From Thermococcales archaeon 44_46 (GTDB lineage: Archaea; Methanobacteriota_B; Thermococci; Thermococcales; Thermococcaceae): a stretch of 8,914 nt of DNA. The position numbers and the translations under genes are program-made. This document shows positions 1 to 8,281 of the stretch, piece after piece; position 1 is the first letter of the stretch; each line of letters starts with the position of its first letter. The notes under the pieces were generated by a model. The model made no database searches and was not told where the DNA came from. It saw only the letters and a program-made list of their open reading frames with translations. The stretch lies in assembly GCA_001507935.1 (NCBI GenBank), contig LGET01000054.1:1-8914 (forward strand). The letters run 5' to 3'.

Positions 1-1133
1 GGGACACAAAGCGCTATTCTGACTTCGGATGGAGAGACATTCCTGTTGTGGAAATACAGCAGATGATGGGTAGGGCAGGGAGGCCAAAATACGACAGGGA
101 AGGCCAAGCAATAATAATTGCGGGGACTGAAAAGCCAGAGAACTTGATGAAAAAGTATGTCTTTGGCAAACCAGAGAAGCTCTTCTCTATGCTCTCAAAT
201 GAAGCGTCGTTTAGGAGTCAGGTTCTTGCCTTAATAACCAACTTTGGAGTTAGGAGCTTTAGAGAGCTCGTGGAATTCTTGGAGAGGACTTTCTACTATC
301 ACCAGCGAAAGAACCTTGAGGCCCTTGAAGGAAAGGCCAAAGATATAGTTTACTTCCTGCTTGAAAACGAGTTTATTGACATCGACTTAAACGACCAGTT
401 TATGCCGCTTCCATTTGGGATAAGGACTTCCCAGCTGTATCTTGACCCGCTAACAGCTAAAAAGTTCAAAGACGCCTTTGAGAAGCTCGAAGAAACCCCA
501 AATGCTCTTGGCATTTTCCACCTTCTGGCTTCAACTCCGGATATGGCATCCCTAAGGGTAAGGCGCAAAGAACAGGAAGACATTCTCGACTATGCCTACG
601 AGATGGAGGGTTATCTCTACCAGAACATTCCGTACTGGGAGGATTACAAGTTTGAAAAGTTCCTTGGGGAAGTGAAAACAGCGAAATTGCTCCTTGACTG
701 GATTAACGAAGTTCCAGAAGCGAAGATATTAGAAACTTACGACATTGACACCGGTGATTTATACAGAATACTTGAGCTGGCGGACTGGCTTATGTACTCC
801 CTAATTGAACTATACAAGCTTTCCAGCCCTAAAAAAGAGGTTCTCGACTTCCTAAAGCAGCTTCACTTGAGACTCAAATATGGAGTTAGAGAGGAGCTTC
901 TTGAACTCACGAGCCTTCCAATGATAGGCAGAAAGAGGGCAAGAGCCCTTTACAATGCCGGCTTTAAGACAGTAGAAGACATCGTAAAAGCAAAGCCCAG
1001 TGAACTGCTAAGGGTAGAGGGAATCGGAGTCGGAATTTTGGAAAAGTTATACCAGCACTTCGGAGTGGAGCTCCCGAAGATTAAAGAGAAGAAAAAAGTG
1101 AAAAAAGGGACGCTGGATGACTTTTTCAAATGA
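1..1133 (+). CDS. hel308: ATP-dependent DNA helicase Hel308/Hjm, C-terminal part (5' end outside window)
   Basis: Superfamily 2, Ski2-like 3'-5' DNA helicase that in archaea acts on stalled or branched replication forks. The frame is open from base 3, giving 376 residues; family members are roughly 700-720 residues, so about half is missing, including the Walker A and B motifs. Counting from base 3, residues 20-27 are helicase motif VI (QMMGRAGR, bases 60-83), which contributes the arginine finger of the second RecA domain. Winged-helix and helical-bundle (ratchet) regions should follow, in roughly residues 50-300. A helix-hairpin-helix region with hairpins MIGRKRA and VEGIGVG lies at about residues 305-350. 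The tail is lysine-rich and ends KKGTLDDFFK, resembling a PCNA-interacting peptide with Lys where Gln is usual. PCNA binding through the C-terminus has been reported for Pyrococcus Hjm. A possible internal GTG at 48 is not a real start, because coding continues upstream of it. Identity is secure from motif VI, domain order and tail. Confidence 0.93.
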   Translation, partial: DTKRYSDFGWRDIPVVEIQQMMGRAGRPKYDREGQAIIIAGTEKPENLMKKYVFGKPEKLFSMLSNEASFRSQVLALITNFGVRSFRELVEFLERTFYYHQRKNLEALEGKAKDIVYFLLENEFIDIDLNDQFMPLPFGIRTSQLYLDPLTAKKFKDAFEKLEETPNALGIFHLLASTPDMASLRVRRKEQEDILDYAYEMEGYLYQNIPYWEDYKFEKFLGEVKTAKLLLDWINEVPEAKILETYDIDTGDLYRILELADWLMYSLIELYKLSSPKKEVLDFLKQLHLRLKYGVREELLELTSLPMIGRKRARALYNAGFKTVEDIVKAKPSELLRVEGIGVGILEKLYQHFGVELPKIKEKKKVKKGTLDDFFK

Positions 1134-1139
1134 GCAACT

Positions 1140-1147
1140 TTTTTAAA
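1140..1147 (+). promoter_or_regulatory. Box A (TATA) promoter element of the UPF0200 gene
   Basis: TTTTTAAA matches the thermococcal box A. Its centre lies about 31 bases before the ATG at 1175. With the usual 25-27 base distance, transcription would begin near 1169-1171, leaving only a few bases of leader. It starts seven bases after the helicase stop codon, so the downstream gene probably has its own promoter, possibly in addition to read-through. Inference from sequence only. Confidence 0.5.
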
Positions 1148-1174
1148 TCAATCCGCTTTAGGTGGGTGTGGGCA

Positions 1175-1747
1175 ATGATAATCTGTATAGTAGGAATGCC
1201 AGGTTCTGGGAAAGGTCAAATAGTGAAAATTTTTGGAAATTATGGAGTTCCTCACGTTTCTATGGGTGATGTTGTGAGGGAGGAAGCCGACAAAAGGGGA
1301 ATTCCAAGAACTCCCGAAGGAATGAACAGTGTGAGCATCCAGCTTAGACAGGAGCTTGGGGACAACGCTGTGGCGAAACTGACGATTCCAAAGATAAAAG
1401 AACTACTGAAGAACCACAAGGCAGTTATAATTGACGGAGTAAGGTCTTTGGATGAAATTCAGACCTTTAAAGATGCGTTTCCAGAGGAAGAGATAATCAT
1501 CATAGCTGTACACTCTTCGCCAAGAAAAAGATTCGAGAGGCTTAGCAGAAGGGGAAGAAGCGATGATCCAAAAACATGGAGTGATTTCGAAGCTAGGGAC
1601 TGGAAGGAGCTCAAGTTTGGAATTGGAAGCGTTATAGCTTTAGCGGACTACCTGATAGTCAACGAGAACCACATAGAGGAATACCAAAAAGAAATAGAGA
1701 GACTCGCGGAGAAACTTGGACTAAAAAGCAGCAGAGCTACCTCTTAA
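1175..1747 (+). CDS. UPF0200 family P-loop nucleotide kinase-like protein
   Basis: Small cytosolic P-loop NTPase of 190 residues resembling nucleoside or dephospho-CoA kinases. The true substrate of this archaeal family is not known to me, so I name no reaction. Residues 7-14 form a Walker A loop (GMPGSGKG) right after the first beta strand. A DGVRS segment follows the second core strand and is placed like a kinase substrate-binding motif. An arginine-rich stretch ([17 protein letters not shown]) looks like the mobile lid, and [10 protein letters not shown] near the end is typical of the family. I chose the ATG at 1175 because the P-loop then begins at residue 7 and box A at 1140-1147 sits correctly. 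The ATG at 1130 overlaps the helicase stop, would add 15 unlikely residues (MSNFFKSIRFRWVWA) and lies upstream of the predicted transcript start. Purine-rich GGTGGG at 1161-1166 is a possible Shine-Dalgarno if transcription starts earlier. The stop overlaps the convergent polymerase gene by 11 bases. T-runs at 1766-1773 and 1797-1800 could end the transcript. Confidence 0.85.
   Translation: MIICIVGMPGSGKGQIVKIFGNYGVPHVSMGDVVREEADKRGIPRTPEGMNSVSIQLRQELGDNAVAKLTIPKIKELLKNHKAVIIDGVRSLDEIQTFKDAFPEEEIIIIAVHSSPRKRFERLSRRGRSDDPKTWSDFEARDWKELKFGIGSVIALADYLIVNENHIEEYQKEIERLAEKLGLKSSRATS
1681..1727 (-). terminator. Possible T-rich terminator of the polymerase gene
   Basis: On the minus strand, a run of five T (bases 1727-1723) begins 10 bases past the polymerase stop codon. 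A second T-run lies near 1690-1686. Archaeal RNA polymerase terminates on U-rich tracts without a required hairpin. Both runs lie inside the 3' end of the convergent UPF0200 gene. They may simply be lysine codons of that gene, so support is weak. Confidence 0.3.
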
Positions 1748-4700
1748 GCCAGGCATCTAAGCCGGTTTGTTTTGAGCTTTGATACCTTAAATCCTCTTTT
1801 CTGTATCCAAATGCTTCGAGTATCCTAAGTACTGCCGGCAAAACTTGATTTTCTATGTAGTAGTCCGGATCGTACTTGTGTTTTCTAGGATCGTATTCTG
1901 TAAGTAAAATTACCCTATCGCTTATCTTTCCGCCCCCTTTGAGAACGATATAGCTTATTATCGTGCCCGGTTTCACTTTTATCCCTCTTGCGGCAAGTCT
2001 TTTTGCTATCGCGACATGAGGGCCAATGGCTTTGTAGTCCTTTAAATCCCTGGTAATCTGCTCATGGATAACAAGCTTTTCAAGTGGAACCCTGTATTTT
2101 GCTATTTTCTCTACAACATCTCTAACAATTTCTACAGCTTTTTCAACACTTCCCTCTTTAAGTATAGCCTCTAAAACTTCTGCCTGAGTCTCCTTAGCTA
2201 TCTCACTCCAATCTCTCCTTACTACTTCCAAGCCCCTTGTTGTTATCCTGCCCTCTTCATCTATGACTGCATAGCGCTTTTTTGTAACAAAGAATCCTCT
2301 CAAGTAAAAGCCCTCATACTCAAGCTCAAGCAGACCTGGAAGTTTGGAGTTTATGTAGTTTAGGAATTCCTTGGCTTTCTTTTTAATGATTTCAGGCTTT
2401 TCTCCGGGTATTGTGGCATAAAAGCCGTCAGTATTGTGTACCAGGATGTTGTTTGCAAAGAACCTATGCGTCTCTTCGACTTCAATGTCATAAACGTAGC
2501 CCTCGTATGGTATCTCTTCGACTTTTTTCACATGCACAAGATCAAAGCCAAAATCTATGGTATTCCTTTTTACCCTCGCTGATTTTAAATGTTCTAAAAG
2601 TCTCTTCTGCTTTCTCTCGATTAAAAAGCCTATCCTTTCAGCAAAACGCCACTTATTTTTGATCCTTAGATGCTTTGAGTAGGTTCCAGTAGAAACACCA
2701 TTGTAGCGATTTGGAGTAGTCTCAGCAAATATTGAATTTGAAATTCCAACAATCCACAGAAGCTTCCTTACTTCCCTTAGAAAGTCAGCATCAATGTTTG
2801 TTAGCCTAATCTCTGGAACTCCCTTCCTGATAGTTACAGTACCATCAGCTGAAAACAGTCCTCGTAGAAATGCCTCTATGTAAGTAACCGGAAGCTCATA
2901 CATGAACTCTGGAATTTTTCGTCTTCCTTTTTCGTCCTTAAAGTGCCTTTTCATAAACCTTACAAGGCTCTTTGCTAATATGTTGAAGTCTCCCCTCTCG
3001 TTTTTTGGGTAATAGTTTGAGATTACTCCATAAGTTTTTAGGGGTTCCAGAAGTTTTTGCTTTATCTCTTCTGCATCTTTGCCTGTTGAAAGTCCAAGAT
3101 AATACTCTGCCCAATGAGAGTTTCCACCCCAGTTTCCATCTCCTACAATCAATCCTACGAGCTCCCAGAATTTTACCGCTATTTCGTTAGTTTTGGTATT
3201 CTCATTCTTTAACGGTGCATTTGGGCATATGAGCGATTTTACTGCTTTGCCTAATTCAAAAGGCTTTACTTCCTTTAGTCTTTCCCCGATTTTTTTGGCA
3301 GTTTTCTTTTTTGACGTGTTTAGATAGCCTATGAGAGAATGATCCTCAGTAACATCTATATACCAGCTGTTGGTCAGCCAGATGCGGAACATTCTTTTAT
3401 TCGCTCTGTGCCTCATCACGTAGGGAACAGGCTTCCAGACAAGCTTTCCGTCATCGTCCAGAGTTAGTGCTTCAACACCTTCGAGAATGCAGTATTCTTT
3501 TTCGCCAATGCTGTAGTCCACCTTAGAGAAAAGATCCTTTATTTTCACAAATTTAATCTTTCCGTTTTGCCTTATTATGATCTCACTTTCTCCTGAGACA
3601 CTGTCTGCATAAAGAACCTTAAACCCGAATTTTTCCTCTATTTCTCTTATCGTCATCTCTATGTAGTACCTTCCCCATGCGGTAACGCTCTCGGCACATT
3701 CCTTCGAATACCATCTAGCCTTAGGATACCCCATATAGCCGTAATAGCTGTTGTGAGCGTACAGCAAGCCAAAACCAACGAGGAAGTTCTCGTTATCTTC
3801 GACGCTTAGGTCATAGACGTATCCCTCATACTCTTTCTCTTCAACACTCTTAACCTTGTCAAGAACCACATCCCCATAGATGAAAAACTCCAAGAGTTTG
3901 GCTTTCTCCCTGTCGAGTTTTCCCTCCTCAGTGAGCTCTTTAAACTTCTCGAACGTCATGTTCTTTTGGAATTTTCTCCCAAACACTTCTTCGAGAACCT
4001 CTTTGGGGATTAAGTTTGAGTAGTATGTATTCTTCTCCCTAGAGGTTTGCAGAAACTGCAGGTCTTCGTTTATGTAGACCCTATAAACCCCACTGTCAAA
4101 GCCAATCTTCACGGATGAGATTCCCAACGAGTTCAGCAAGAACACAAGTTGGTTTGCGAGGAGTTCACTCTTTGTTGAGAGCCTAAACCGTTTTGATGGA
4201 TGAACGTCTCCGTCCCCTTCAAAATATGTCTCCAGAAATGCCCAGCGCACGGATTCGGGAGAGTTGAATATGATCGCGGGAATTCTCTTGTTTTCCGCTA
4301 ACGCTCCGCAGAGACACTTCATAACTAAGTATGCCATCTTCTTAGGTATATCCACGCAGTTTTTGCCAATCCTAACTCCACCAAAGAATTTCTCCGCAAC
4401 CGTTTTCATTTTTTCGATGACACGTGGGTCTTCGTTGTACAGCTTTACTGAGTAGCTAACACCGCCGGTTTTGTTTCTTTGTGCGCCAGCATAACCTTCG
4501 CTAACATAATACCCGAGGAGCCTTCCAAAGTCTTCATTGACCTTGAGGATGCAGTTCATTCTAAAACCGTTGAGAGTTCCAATCTTCCATTCCTCTAACT
4601 CTCTTTGCGGGAAGTATGGTATAAACTCCTTAATGTCGTTGAACATAACCAGATACTCCCTTTTGTTTCCGTTGTATTTGACTCTCTCTGCAAGTCTCTC

Positions 4701-6845
4701 GTAAAGCTGTTTGTATCTCTTTAGCCCTTCCCAGTTAATAACCTCGTATCCCCGAGGCAATATCCTTACAAGACCAAGCTTTTCAAGATGGAACAGATAA
4801 CGGTTAAACGTTCTTATCCTTTTGTTCTCTTCCCCAAAAATCCACCTTAGGGTTCTAAGCATCCCTTTAAAGAAGTTCTTTCTTCCCCTGACTGGAACTG
4901 TCATAACGATGTCGGCTGTTTCCTTGTCGGGAAGGCCTGATATTAATTCGGGAATGTTAAGAATAGTTTCCTTTTCATCGAGCTTAATCCTCTTTGGCAC
5001 CACAATTAGGTCGCCTTTCCTTATCTCGTCTCCAGAAACTTCCATTATTTCTCCATTTCTAACCGTAAACAGGCTGTGACCGGCAGTTATGTTAATTTTT
5101 CTGCCAGAACTAAGCTGAATCTCATAAGCTTTCCCTTTGTACTTATGTCTTATGAGTGCCTTCACCTTTTTAACTTCACTTTCTTTGCTTTTTCTGTTAA
5201 ATGAGAACGCATAAAGGTTGTCCACTTCGAGGACTTCGGTATTATCCACTCTCTTAACTCTATCTCTCTGCTTTTCTATATGAGAGTCTATAAACTCGCC
5301 AATTTTTACAAATTTGACTTCCCTATCTTCTATTATTGGTAACCACTCGTTGGGTAGAATGCTGTTTGCAAGCAATTTAACTGCTCTTTGTCTATAATCG
5401 AGCATTTTCTTCTCGATTGGGTCAACTGTAGCTTTCATCTTCTTTTTTATCTCTTGCCTCATATTGATTAGGTCACCAAGTATGGAGGGAATAAACCCCG
5501 GAAAGTCCTTGCAGAACTTATATCCCACTATTGGGGCAACGTCGTAATTTTTACACCCCTCCTTTTCCAGAGTATCGGGGGATATATTATGCGTGACTAT
5601 TATAGATGGATACAGGCTGCGGAAGTCGAGGTAAACGATGTTCTCCCATAAGCCTCTTTCCGGTTCCTTTACATATCCTCCGAGGTAAGTTGTTCTCAGA
5701 CGCCTGCGGTATTCCTCATCACTGGGTTTGTTCGGTGCTAGTTCGTTTCTCTGATATGCTACCCTCAGCAAGTACCACTCCACAAGGTTGCCCGTGCTTG
5801 ACCTCGAGACATCCCATACGCTCTGGCCTATCAGCTTTGCCAGCTCGGCCTCCATGGGGAAGAACTCTTTTCCAAGCTCATATGTTGCCTTAGCATCCTC
5901 CATCGAGTACTGGGCGAGTTTTTTCATACTTTCTTCTGTTTCCCAGATAGCGGCAATTTCCTCTGCCTCCAGTTTGCTCTTGGTTTTCCCCAAAACAGCT
6001 TCATAAACCGCCTCAAGCGTATACGTTGGGAGGTTTATTGTCCTTCTCACGACAGGGAAAAGGTCAAAGTGTATTCTACCCTTAATTTCCACGGCAAAGC
6101 TATCTCCCATCCTCTGAATTTTAGGTTCGGGGTGTTCTTTATCTCTTCCCAAGAGAAGACGGATTCCCAGCTTTTCTGCCCGTTTTATAAGATAGGGCAG
6201 GTCAAAATTGTCTCCGTTATATGTGATTATCACGTCCGGGTCTTTTTCTTTGACAATCTGAATAAAGCGCTTTATCATTTCCCTCTCGCTGGATACAACC
6301 TCAACATAAGGCAGATCAATGTTCTTCCATGTAATTACCCTTGCCTCTTCCTCATCGGCATAACTAATCATTATTATCTCGCCCTTTCCGAACTCATCCC
6401 CCTCATGATAGAACGTTTCAATGTCAAAGGCAAGGAGCTTGAGCTCCTCCTCCCCTTCCATGGGAATCAGACCCTTGTCTATGAGATAACGCTTGGCGAA
6501 GGGTATATCATATTCGTAAATATCAACCACAGCTGGATGTTCCCTTATTTTGTCCCTCATAGCTGGAACGTCTTGGGGATGCTCAAAAATAAGCTTCCAT
6601 ACCTCAACTTCCCTTCCCAAAAATTTCTTTCTAACCTTTTCTGCGTCGAGCACCCTCACGGTTTTTCCGTGCCTCTCGCCTCTTATGGACTTTATTTCTT
6701 CAATAGCAGAGTCATCTTTGAGAAGAGCATAGATATAGGGCTGAAAGTGGGGGTCGAGTTCTATTTTAAACTCCCCATTCTCCTTCTTAAAAATTCGGAT
6801 TATTGGTTTACCGTCCTTTGTTATGTAGTCAGTGTCCAATATCAC
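1737..6845 (-). CDS. pol: Family B DNA polymerase precursor with two inteins
   Basis: Replicative/repair family B DNA polymerase with 3'-5' proofreading, translated as a 1702-residue precursor. Splicing leaves a 774-residue enzyme made of precursor residues 1-494, 1033-1081 and 1472-1702. The N-terminal domain includes V93, in the position of the archaeal uracil read-ahead pocket. Exonuclease motifs: Exo I D141-I-E143, Exo II ending D215 (YNGDNFD), Exo III Y313-D317. Polymerase motif A is DFRSLYPSI with D407; motif B is R485-Q-x3-K490-x3-N494 joined to SYYGY; motif C is YAD joined to TDG. The C-terminus QTGLDAWL is a canonical PCNA-interacting peptide. I chose the GTG at 6845: it matches the T. 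litoralis N-terminus ([11 protein letters not shown]) as I recall it, and GGTGAG lies four bases upstream. The upstream ATG at 6956 would add 37 residues (starting MKGYPVKQ), run through the promoter and overlap the divergent gene, so I reject it. Nothing is truncated; all catalytic residues are present. Confidence 0.97.
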   Translation of the reverse strand: MILDTDYITKDGKPIIRIFKKENGEFKIELDPHFQPYIYALLKDDSAIEEIKSIRGERHGKTVRVLDAEKVRKKFLGREVEVWKLIFEHPQDVPAMRDKIREHPAVVDIYEYDIPFAKRYLIDKGLIPMEGEEELKLLAFDIETFYHEGDEFGKGEIIMISYADEEEARVITWKNIDLPYVEVVSSEREMIKRFIQIVKEKDPDVIITYNGDNFDLPYLIKRAEKLGIRLLLGRDKEHPEPKIQRMGDSFAVEIKGRIHFDLFPVVRRTINLPTYTLEAVYEAVLGKTKSKLEAEEIAAIWETEESMKKLAQYSMEDAKATYELGKEFFPMEAELAKLIGQSVWDVSRSSTGNLVEWYLLRVAYQRNELAPNKPSDEEYRRRLRTTYLGGYVKEPERGLWENIVYLDFRSLYPSIIVTHNISPDTLEKEGCKNYDVAPIVGYKFCKDFPGFIPSILGDLINMRQEIKKKMKATVDPIEKKMLDYRQRAVKLLANSILPNEWLPIIEDREVKFVKIGEFIDSHIEKQRDRVKRVDNTEVLEVDNLYAFSFNRKSKESEVKKVKALIRHKYKGKAYEIQLSSGRKINITAGHSLFTVRNGEIMEVSGDEIRKGDLIVVPKRIKLDEKETILNIPELISGLPDKETADIVMTVPVRGRKNFFKGMLRTLRWIFGEENKRIRTFNRYLFHLEKLGLVRILPRGYEVINWEGLKRYKQLYERLAERVKYNGNKREYLVMFNDIKEFIPYFPQRELEEWKIGTLNGFRMNCILKVNEDFGRLLGYYVSEGYAGAQRNKTGGVSYSVKLYNEDPRVIEKMKTVAEKFFGGVRIGKNCVDIPKKMAYLVMKCLCGALAENKRIPAIIFNSPESVRWAFLETYFEGDGDVHPSKRFRLSTKSELLANQLVFLLNSLGISSVKIGFDSGVYRVYINEDLQFLQTSREKNTYYSNLIPKEVLEEVFGRKFQKNMTFEKFKELTEEGKLDREKAKLLEFFIYGDVVLDKVKSVEEKEYEGYVYDLSVEDNENFLVGFGLLYAHNSYYGYMGYPKARWYSKECAESVTAWGRYYIEMTIREIEEKFGFKVLYADSVSGESEIIIRQNGKIKFVKIKDLFSKVDYSIGEKEYCILEGVEALTLDDDGKLVWKPVPYVMRHRANKRMFRIWLTNSWYIDVTEDHSLIGYLNTSKKKTAKKIGERLKEVKPFELGKAVKSLICPNAPLKNENTKTNEIAVKFWELVGLIVGDGNWGGNSHWAEYYLGLSTGKDAEEIKQKLLEPLKTYGVISNYYPKNERGDFNILAKSLVRFMKRHFKDEKGRRKIPEFMYELPVTYIEAFLRGLFSADGTVTIRKGVPEIRLTNIDADFLREVRKLLWIVGISNSIFAETTPNRYNGVSTGTYSKHLRIKNKWRFAERIGFLIERKQKRLLEHLKSARVKRNTIDFGFDLVHVKKVEEIPYEGYVYDIEVEETHRFFANNILVHNTDGFYATIPGEKPEIIKKKAKEFLNYINSKLPGLLELEYEGFYLRGFFVTKKRYAVIDEEGRITTRGLEVVRRDWSEIAKETQAEVLEAILKEGSVEKAVEIVRDVVEKIAKYRVPLEKLVIHEQITRDLKDYKAIGPHVAIAKRLAARGIKVKPGTIISYIVLKGGGKISDRVILLTEYDPRKHKYDPDYYIENQVLPAVLRILEAFGYRKEDLRYQSSKQTGLDAWLKR
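2433..3602 (-). mobile_element. Intein 2 (Tli Pol-2 / PI-TliI type) in polymerase motif C
   Basis: A self-splicing protein element of 390 residues (precursor 1082-1471) lies between YAD and TDG of the catalytic motif. Ser1 starts block A (SVSGESEI). Block B has TEDH (residues 85-88, H88). Block F is [14 protein letters not shown], block G ends [10 protein letters not shown] with penultimate His and terminal Asn390, and the first residue after it is Thr. All nucleophiles needed for splicing are therefore present. A dodecapeptide homing endonuclease sits in the middle, with LVGLIVGDG (D155) and [10 protein letters not shown] (D253). Both carry the metal-binding Asp, so an active enzyme is likely; the T. 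litoralis equivalent is the endonuclease PI-TliI. Its target would be an intein-free motif C allele. Codon 3600-3602 reads AGT (Ser) and codon 2433-2435 reads AAT (Asn), confirming the borders. Confidence 0.95.
3750..5363 (-). mobile_element. Intein 1 (Tli Pol-1 / PI-TliII type) in polymerase motif B
   Basis: A 538-residue intein (precursor 495-1032) lies between LLAN and SYYGY in the finger helix region. Ser1 starts block A ([10 protein letters not shown]). Block B has TAGH at 93-96, block F is [12 protein letters not shown], block G ends GLLYAHN, and Ser follows. The splicing residues are complete. Dodecapeptide endonuclease motifs are LLGYYVSEG (acidic residue E289) and [10 protein letters not shown] (D384). 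The first has Glu where Asp is usual. It is about 150 residues longer than intein 2. Part of the extra length lies between block B and the first endonuclease motif, where residues 162-210 (RTLRWIFG... [16 protein letters not shown]) look like a winged-helix DNA-binding insert; that is my inference. The equivalent T. litoralis element is called PI-TliII. Border codons AGC at 5361-5363 and AAC at 3750-3752 were checked. Confidence 0.95.
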
Positions 6846-6849
6846 AGTT

Positions 6850-6855
6850 CTCACC
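6850..6855 (-). promoter_or_regulatory. Ribosome binding site that fixes the polymerase start
   Basis: Read on the minus strand, GGTGAG is followed by the four-base spacer AACT and then GTG at 6845. GGTG(A) is complementary to the 3' end of archaeal 16S rRNA. It decides for the GTG start over the upstream ATG at 6956. With the predicted transcript start near 6856, the site would sit at the very 5' end of the message. Confidence 0.7.
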
Positions 6856-6878
6856 AGATATAAACTGGAATTCAAATT

Positions 6879-6886
6879 AAATAAAA
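6879..6886 (-). promoter_or_regulatory. Box A promoter element of the polymerase gene
   Basis: On the minus strand the sequence reads CTTTTATTTAAT around these bases. Its centre is about 37 bases upstream of the GTG start, predicting transcription from about 6856. Purine-containing GGCGGAA just upstream could serve as the TFB recognition element. A second TATA-like string (TTTATAT, near 6864-6858) is too close to the start codon to be the box A of this message. Confidence 0.5.
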
Positions 6887-6897
6887 GTTCCGCCAAA

Positions 6898-6905
6898 TTT
6901 TTAAA
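6898..6905 (+). promoter_or_regulatory. Box A promoter element of the methyltransferase gene
   Basis: TTTTTAAA preceded by GCCAAA, which fits a TFB recognition element followed by box A. Its centre lies about 25 bases before the ATG at 6927, so the message is probably leaderless or almost so. No Shine-Dalgarno-like purine run precedes that ATG (CAAATCGAAAATC), which agrees with leaderless translation. Confidence 0.6.
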
Positions 6906-6926
6906 CCCCCGTCCAAATCGAAAATC

Positions 6927-8279
6927 ATGGAGTTGTTTTACAGGATAACCCTTCACGAACTCATTGCAGATGTGCTGACCCTCATAGAGGAGCGTGAGCT
7001 TTCATCAAAAAACGCTCTGGAAAGAGTATTCAATAGAGTTAGCGGAAAGGACAGAGAAAGAGCGAGAGGTTTAGCTCACGCTTACGTTTTTGAAATTGAG
7101 AAATGGAGGAAAAAAATAGATTTCATTGCAAATTCCGTCCTCAAAGGAACCAGAATCGAGGATCTCGACCTCTACCTTGCGAACCTTCTTAGGATTGGTA
7201 TATTTGAAATGAAGTTTAAGGGTGTTAATCCAGCAATAGCCACAGATTCGGTGGTTAGAGTTGTAAAGGAAAAATACGACTTAAACAGAGCAAAATTTGT
7301 AAATGCTGTTCTCAGAGAGACAGAAAAATTCGATCTGGAAAAAGCTCTAAAAAAGCTTAAAGAAAAGGATAGGATAGAGTATCTAAGCGTAAAATTTTCC
7401 CATCCACGCTGGTATGTTGAATACGTAATTGACCTTCTCGGCTATGAAAGTGCGGTAAGGCTCTTGCTGAGCAACAACAGGCCTCAGAGATATTACGTTA
7501 GAGTCAATCCGCTGAAAACTGACATAGACAAGCTTGCGGAATATTTGGAAGAACACGGCGTTAGAACGGCAAGAACCCCAGTTGATGACGTTCTAAAGAT
7601 TTTGGAATACGAAACACCTATAACCCACCTCGACTGGTACAAAGAGGGGTATTTTGTAATTCAAGACCTCGCAAGTGCCTACGTTGCCCACGTTCTTTCC
7701 CCAGAAAAGGGAGAGAGAATCCTTGATTTAGCCGCAGCTCCCGGGAGCAAAACCTTCCACGTGGCTCATTTGATGGAAAACACCGGAGAGATAGTAGCCG
7801 TTGATTATTCTCTCGAGAGATTGAAGAAAATGGAGGCAAAAATGAAAGTTCTTGGCGTAAAAAACGTCAGGCTTGTGCACGCTGATGGGATGAAGTTCAA
7901 AGACAAAGAGGAGTTTGACAGGATAATACTCGATGCCCCCTGCTCTTCTTCCGGAACCTACAGACAATTCCCGGAAGTTAAATGGCGTTTCGATGAAAAC
8001 AAGATAAAAAAGGTCATTCAGGTTCAAAAAGCCATGTTGAGAAATGCCTATAGAAACCTAAGGAAAGATGGAGAAATGACGTATTCGACATGTTCAATAA
8101 GGGTCGATGAAAACGAGGAGAACATAAAATACGCAATAAGTAGAGTGGGCTTTGAGCTTATCAACTACCCCTTTGAGTGGGGAGAAAGGGGATTCACTGA
8201 GATTGGAGATAAGGTTTTCAGGTCTTTTACACACTTACACGACTGCAATAGTTTCTTCATTGCAAAACTGAAAAAATAA
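6927..8279 (+). CDS. RsmB/NSUN-type RNA (cytosine-5-)methyltransferase with NusB-like domain
   Basis: S-adenosylmethionine-dependent RNA m5C methyltransferase of 450 residues, the length I recall for the Pyrococcus horikoshii Fmu/Sun-like homologue PH0851. Residues about 5-140 are an all-helical NusB-like RNA-binding domain, as in bacterial RsmB. Residues about 150-250 are the RRM-like N1 region ([24 protein letters not shown]). The Rossmann catalytic domain follows. Motif I is [11 protein letters not shown] (266-276), with Ser274 where Gly is frequent. Motif IV is DAPCSSSG with Cys339, and motif VI is TYSTCS with Cys389. In this superfamily the motif VI Cys attacks C6 of the base and the motif IV Cys assists product release. 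The C-terminal [13 protein letters not shown] is the usual closing strand. Whether the target is rRNA or tRNA cannot be read from sequence. The gene diverges from pol across 81 bp, and its stop is two bases from the end of the convergent downstream gene. Confidence 0.92.
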   Translation: MELFYRITLHELIADVLTLIEERELSSKNALERVFNRVSGKDRERARGLAHAYVFEIEKWRKKIDFIANSVLKGTRIEDLDLYLANLLRIGIFEMKFKGVNPAIATDSVVRVVKEKYDLNRAKFVNAVLRETEKFDLEKALKKLKEKDRIEYLSVKFSHPRWYVEYVIDLLGYESAVRLLLSNNRPQRYYVRVNPLKTDIDKLAEYLEEHGVRTARTPVDDVLKILEYETPITHLDWYKEGYFVIQDLASAYVAHVLSPEKGERILDLAAAPGSKTFHVAHLMENTGEIVAVDYSLERLKKMEAKMKVLGVKNVRLVHADGMKFKDKEEFDRIILDAPCSSSGTYRQFPEVKWRFDENKIKKVIQVQKAMLRNAYRNLRKDGEMTYSTCSIRVDENEENIKYAISRVGFELINYPFEWGERGFTEIGDKVFRSFTHLHDCNSFFIAKLKK

Positions 8280-8281
8280 AA
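8264..8281 (-). terminator. T-rich terminator for the minus-strand gene ending at 8282
   Basis: Immediately past the minus-strand stop codon the sequence reads TTTTATTTTTTCAGTTTT on that strand, with no hairpin. This is a strong archaeal U-tract terminator. It coincides with the last lysine codons and stop codon of the convergent methyltransferase gene, so it serves two purposes. Confidence 0.5.

Noticed and set aside
48..50. GTG at 48 as a helicase start
   Set aside because: The frame continues upstream to base 3 with residues typical of the helicase (RYSDFGWRDIPVV), so it is an internal valine codon.
1130..1174. ATGA overlap at 1130-1133 suggesting translational coupling of the helicase and the kinase-like gene
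   Set aside because: The extra 15 residues do not look like the family, and box A at 1140-1147 would place transcription start after this ATG; the ATG at 1175 is better supported.
3375..3419. C/D box sRNA-like signals on the minus strand (GTGATGA followed by CTGA), also near 5721-5697
   Set aside because: No C' or second D box at proper spacing and no terminal stem; both lie in conserved coding sequence.
2488..3830. A 20-base near-repeat (17 of 20 matching) at 2488-2507 and 3811-3830
   Set aside because: Both copies encode the shared intein block F residues YEGYVYD, so ordinary homology of the splicing domains explains it; no recent duplication is needed.
1737..6845. Possible base-composition contrast between inteins and exteins
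   Set aside because: Hand counts of single lines vary widely: high G+C near 5701-5880 of extein 1, low in parts of intein 2, but equally low in the last extein, so no clean border signal is visible.
6069..6863. A 264-codon open frame on the plus strand opposite the polymerase N-terminal and exonuclease regions
   Set aside because: It lies fully antisense to conserved polymerase codons, has an odd composition (Phe-, Leu- and Tyr-rich, low charge), no good start signal and no recognisable motif; it is a shadow of the real gene.
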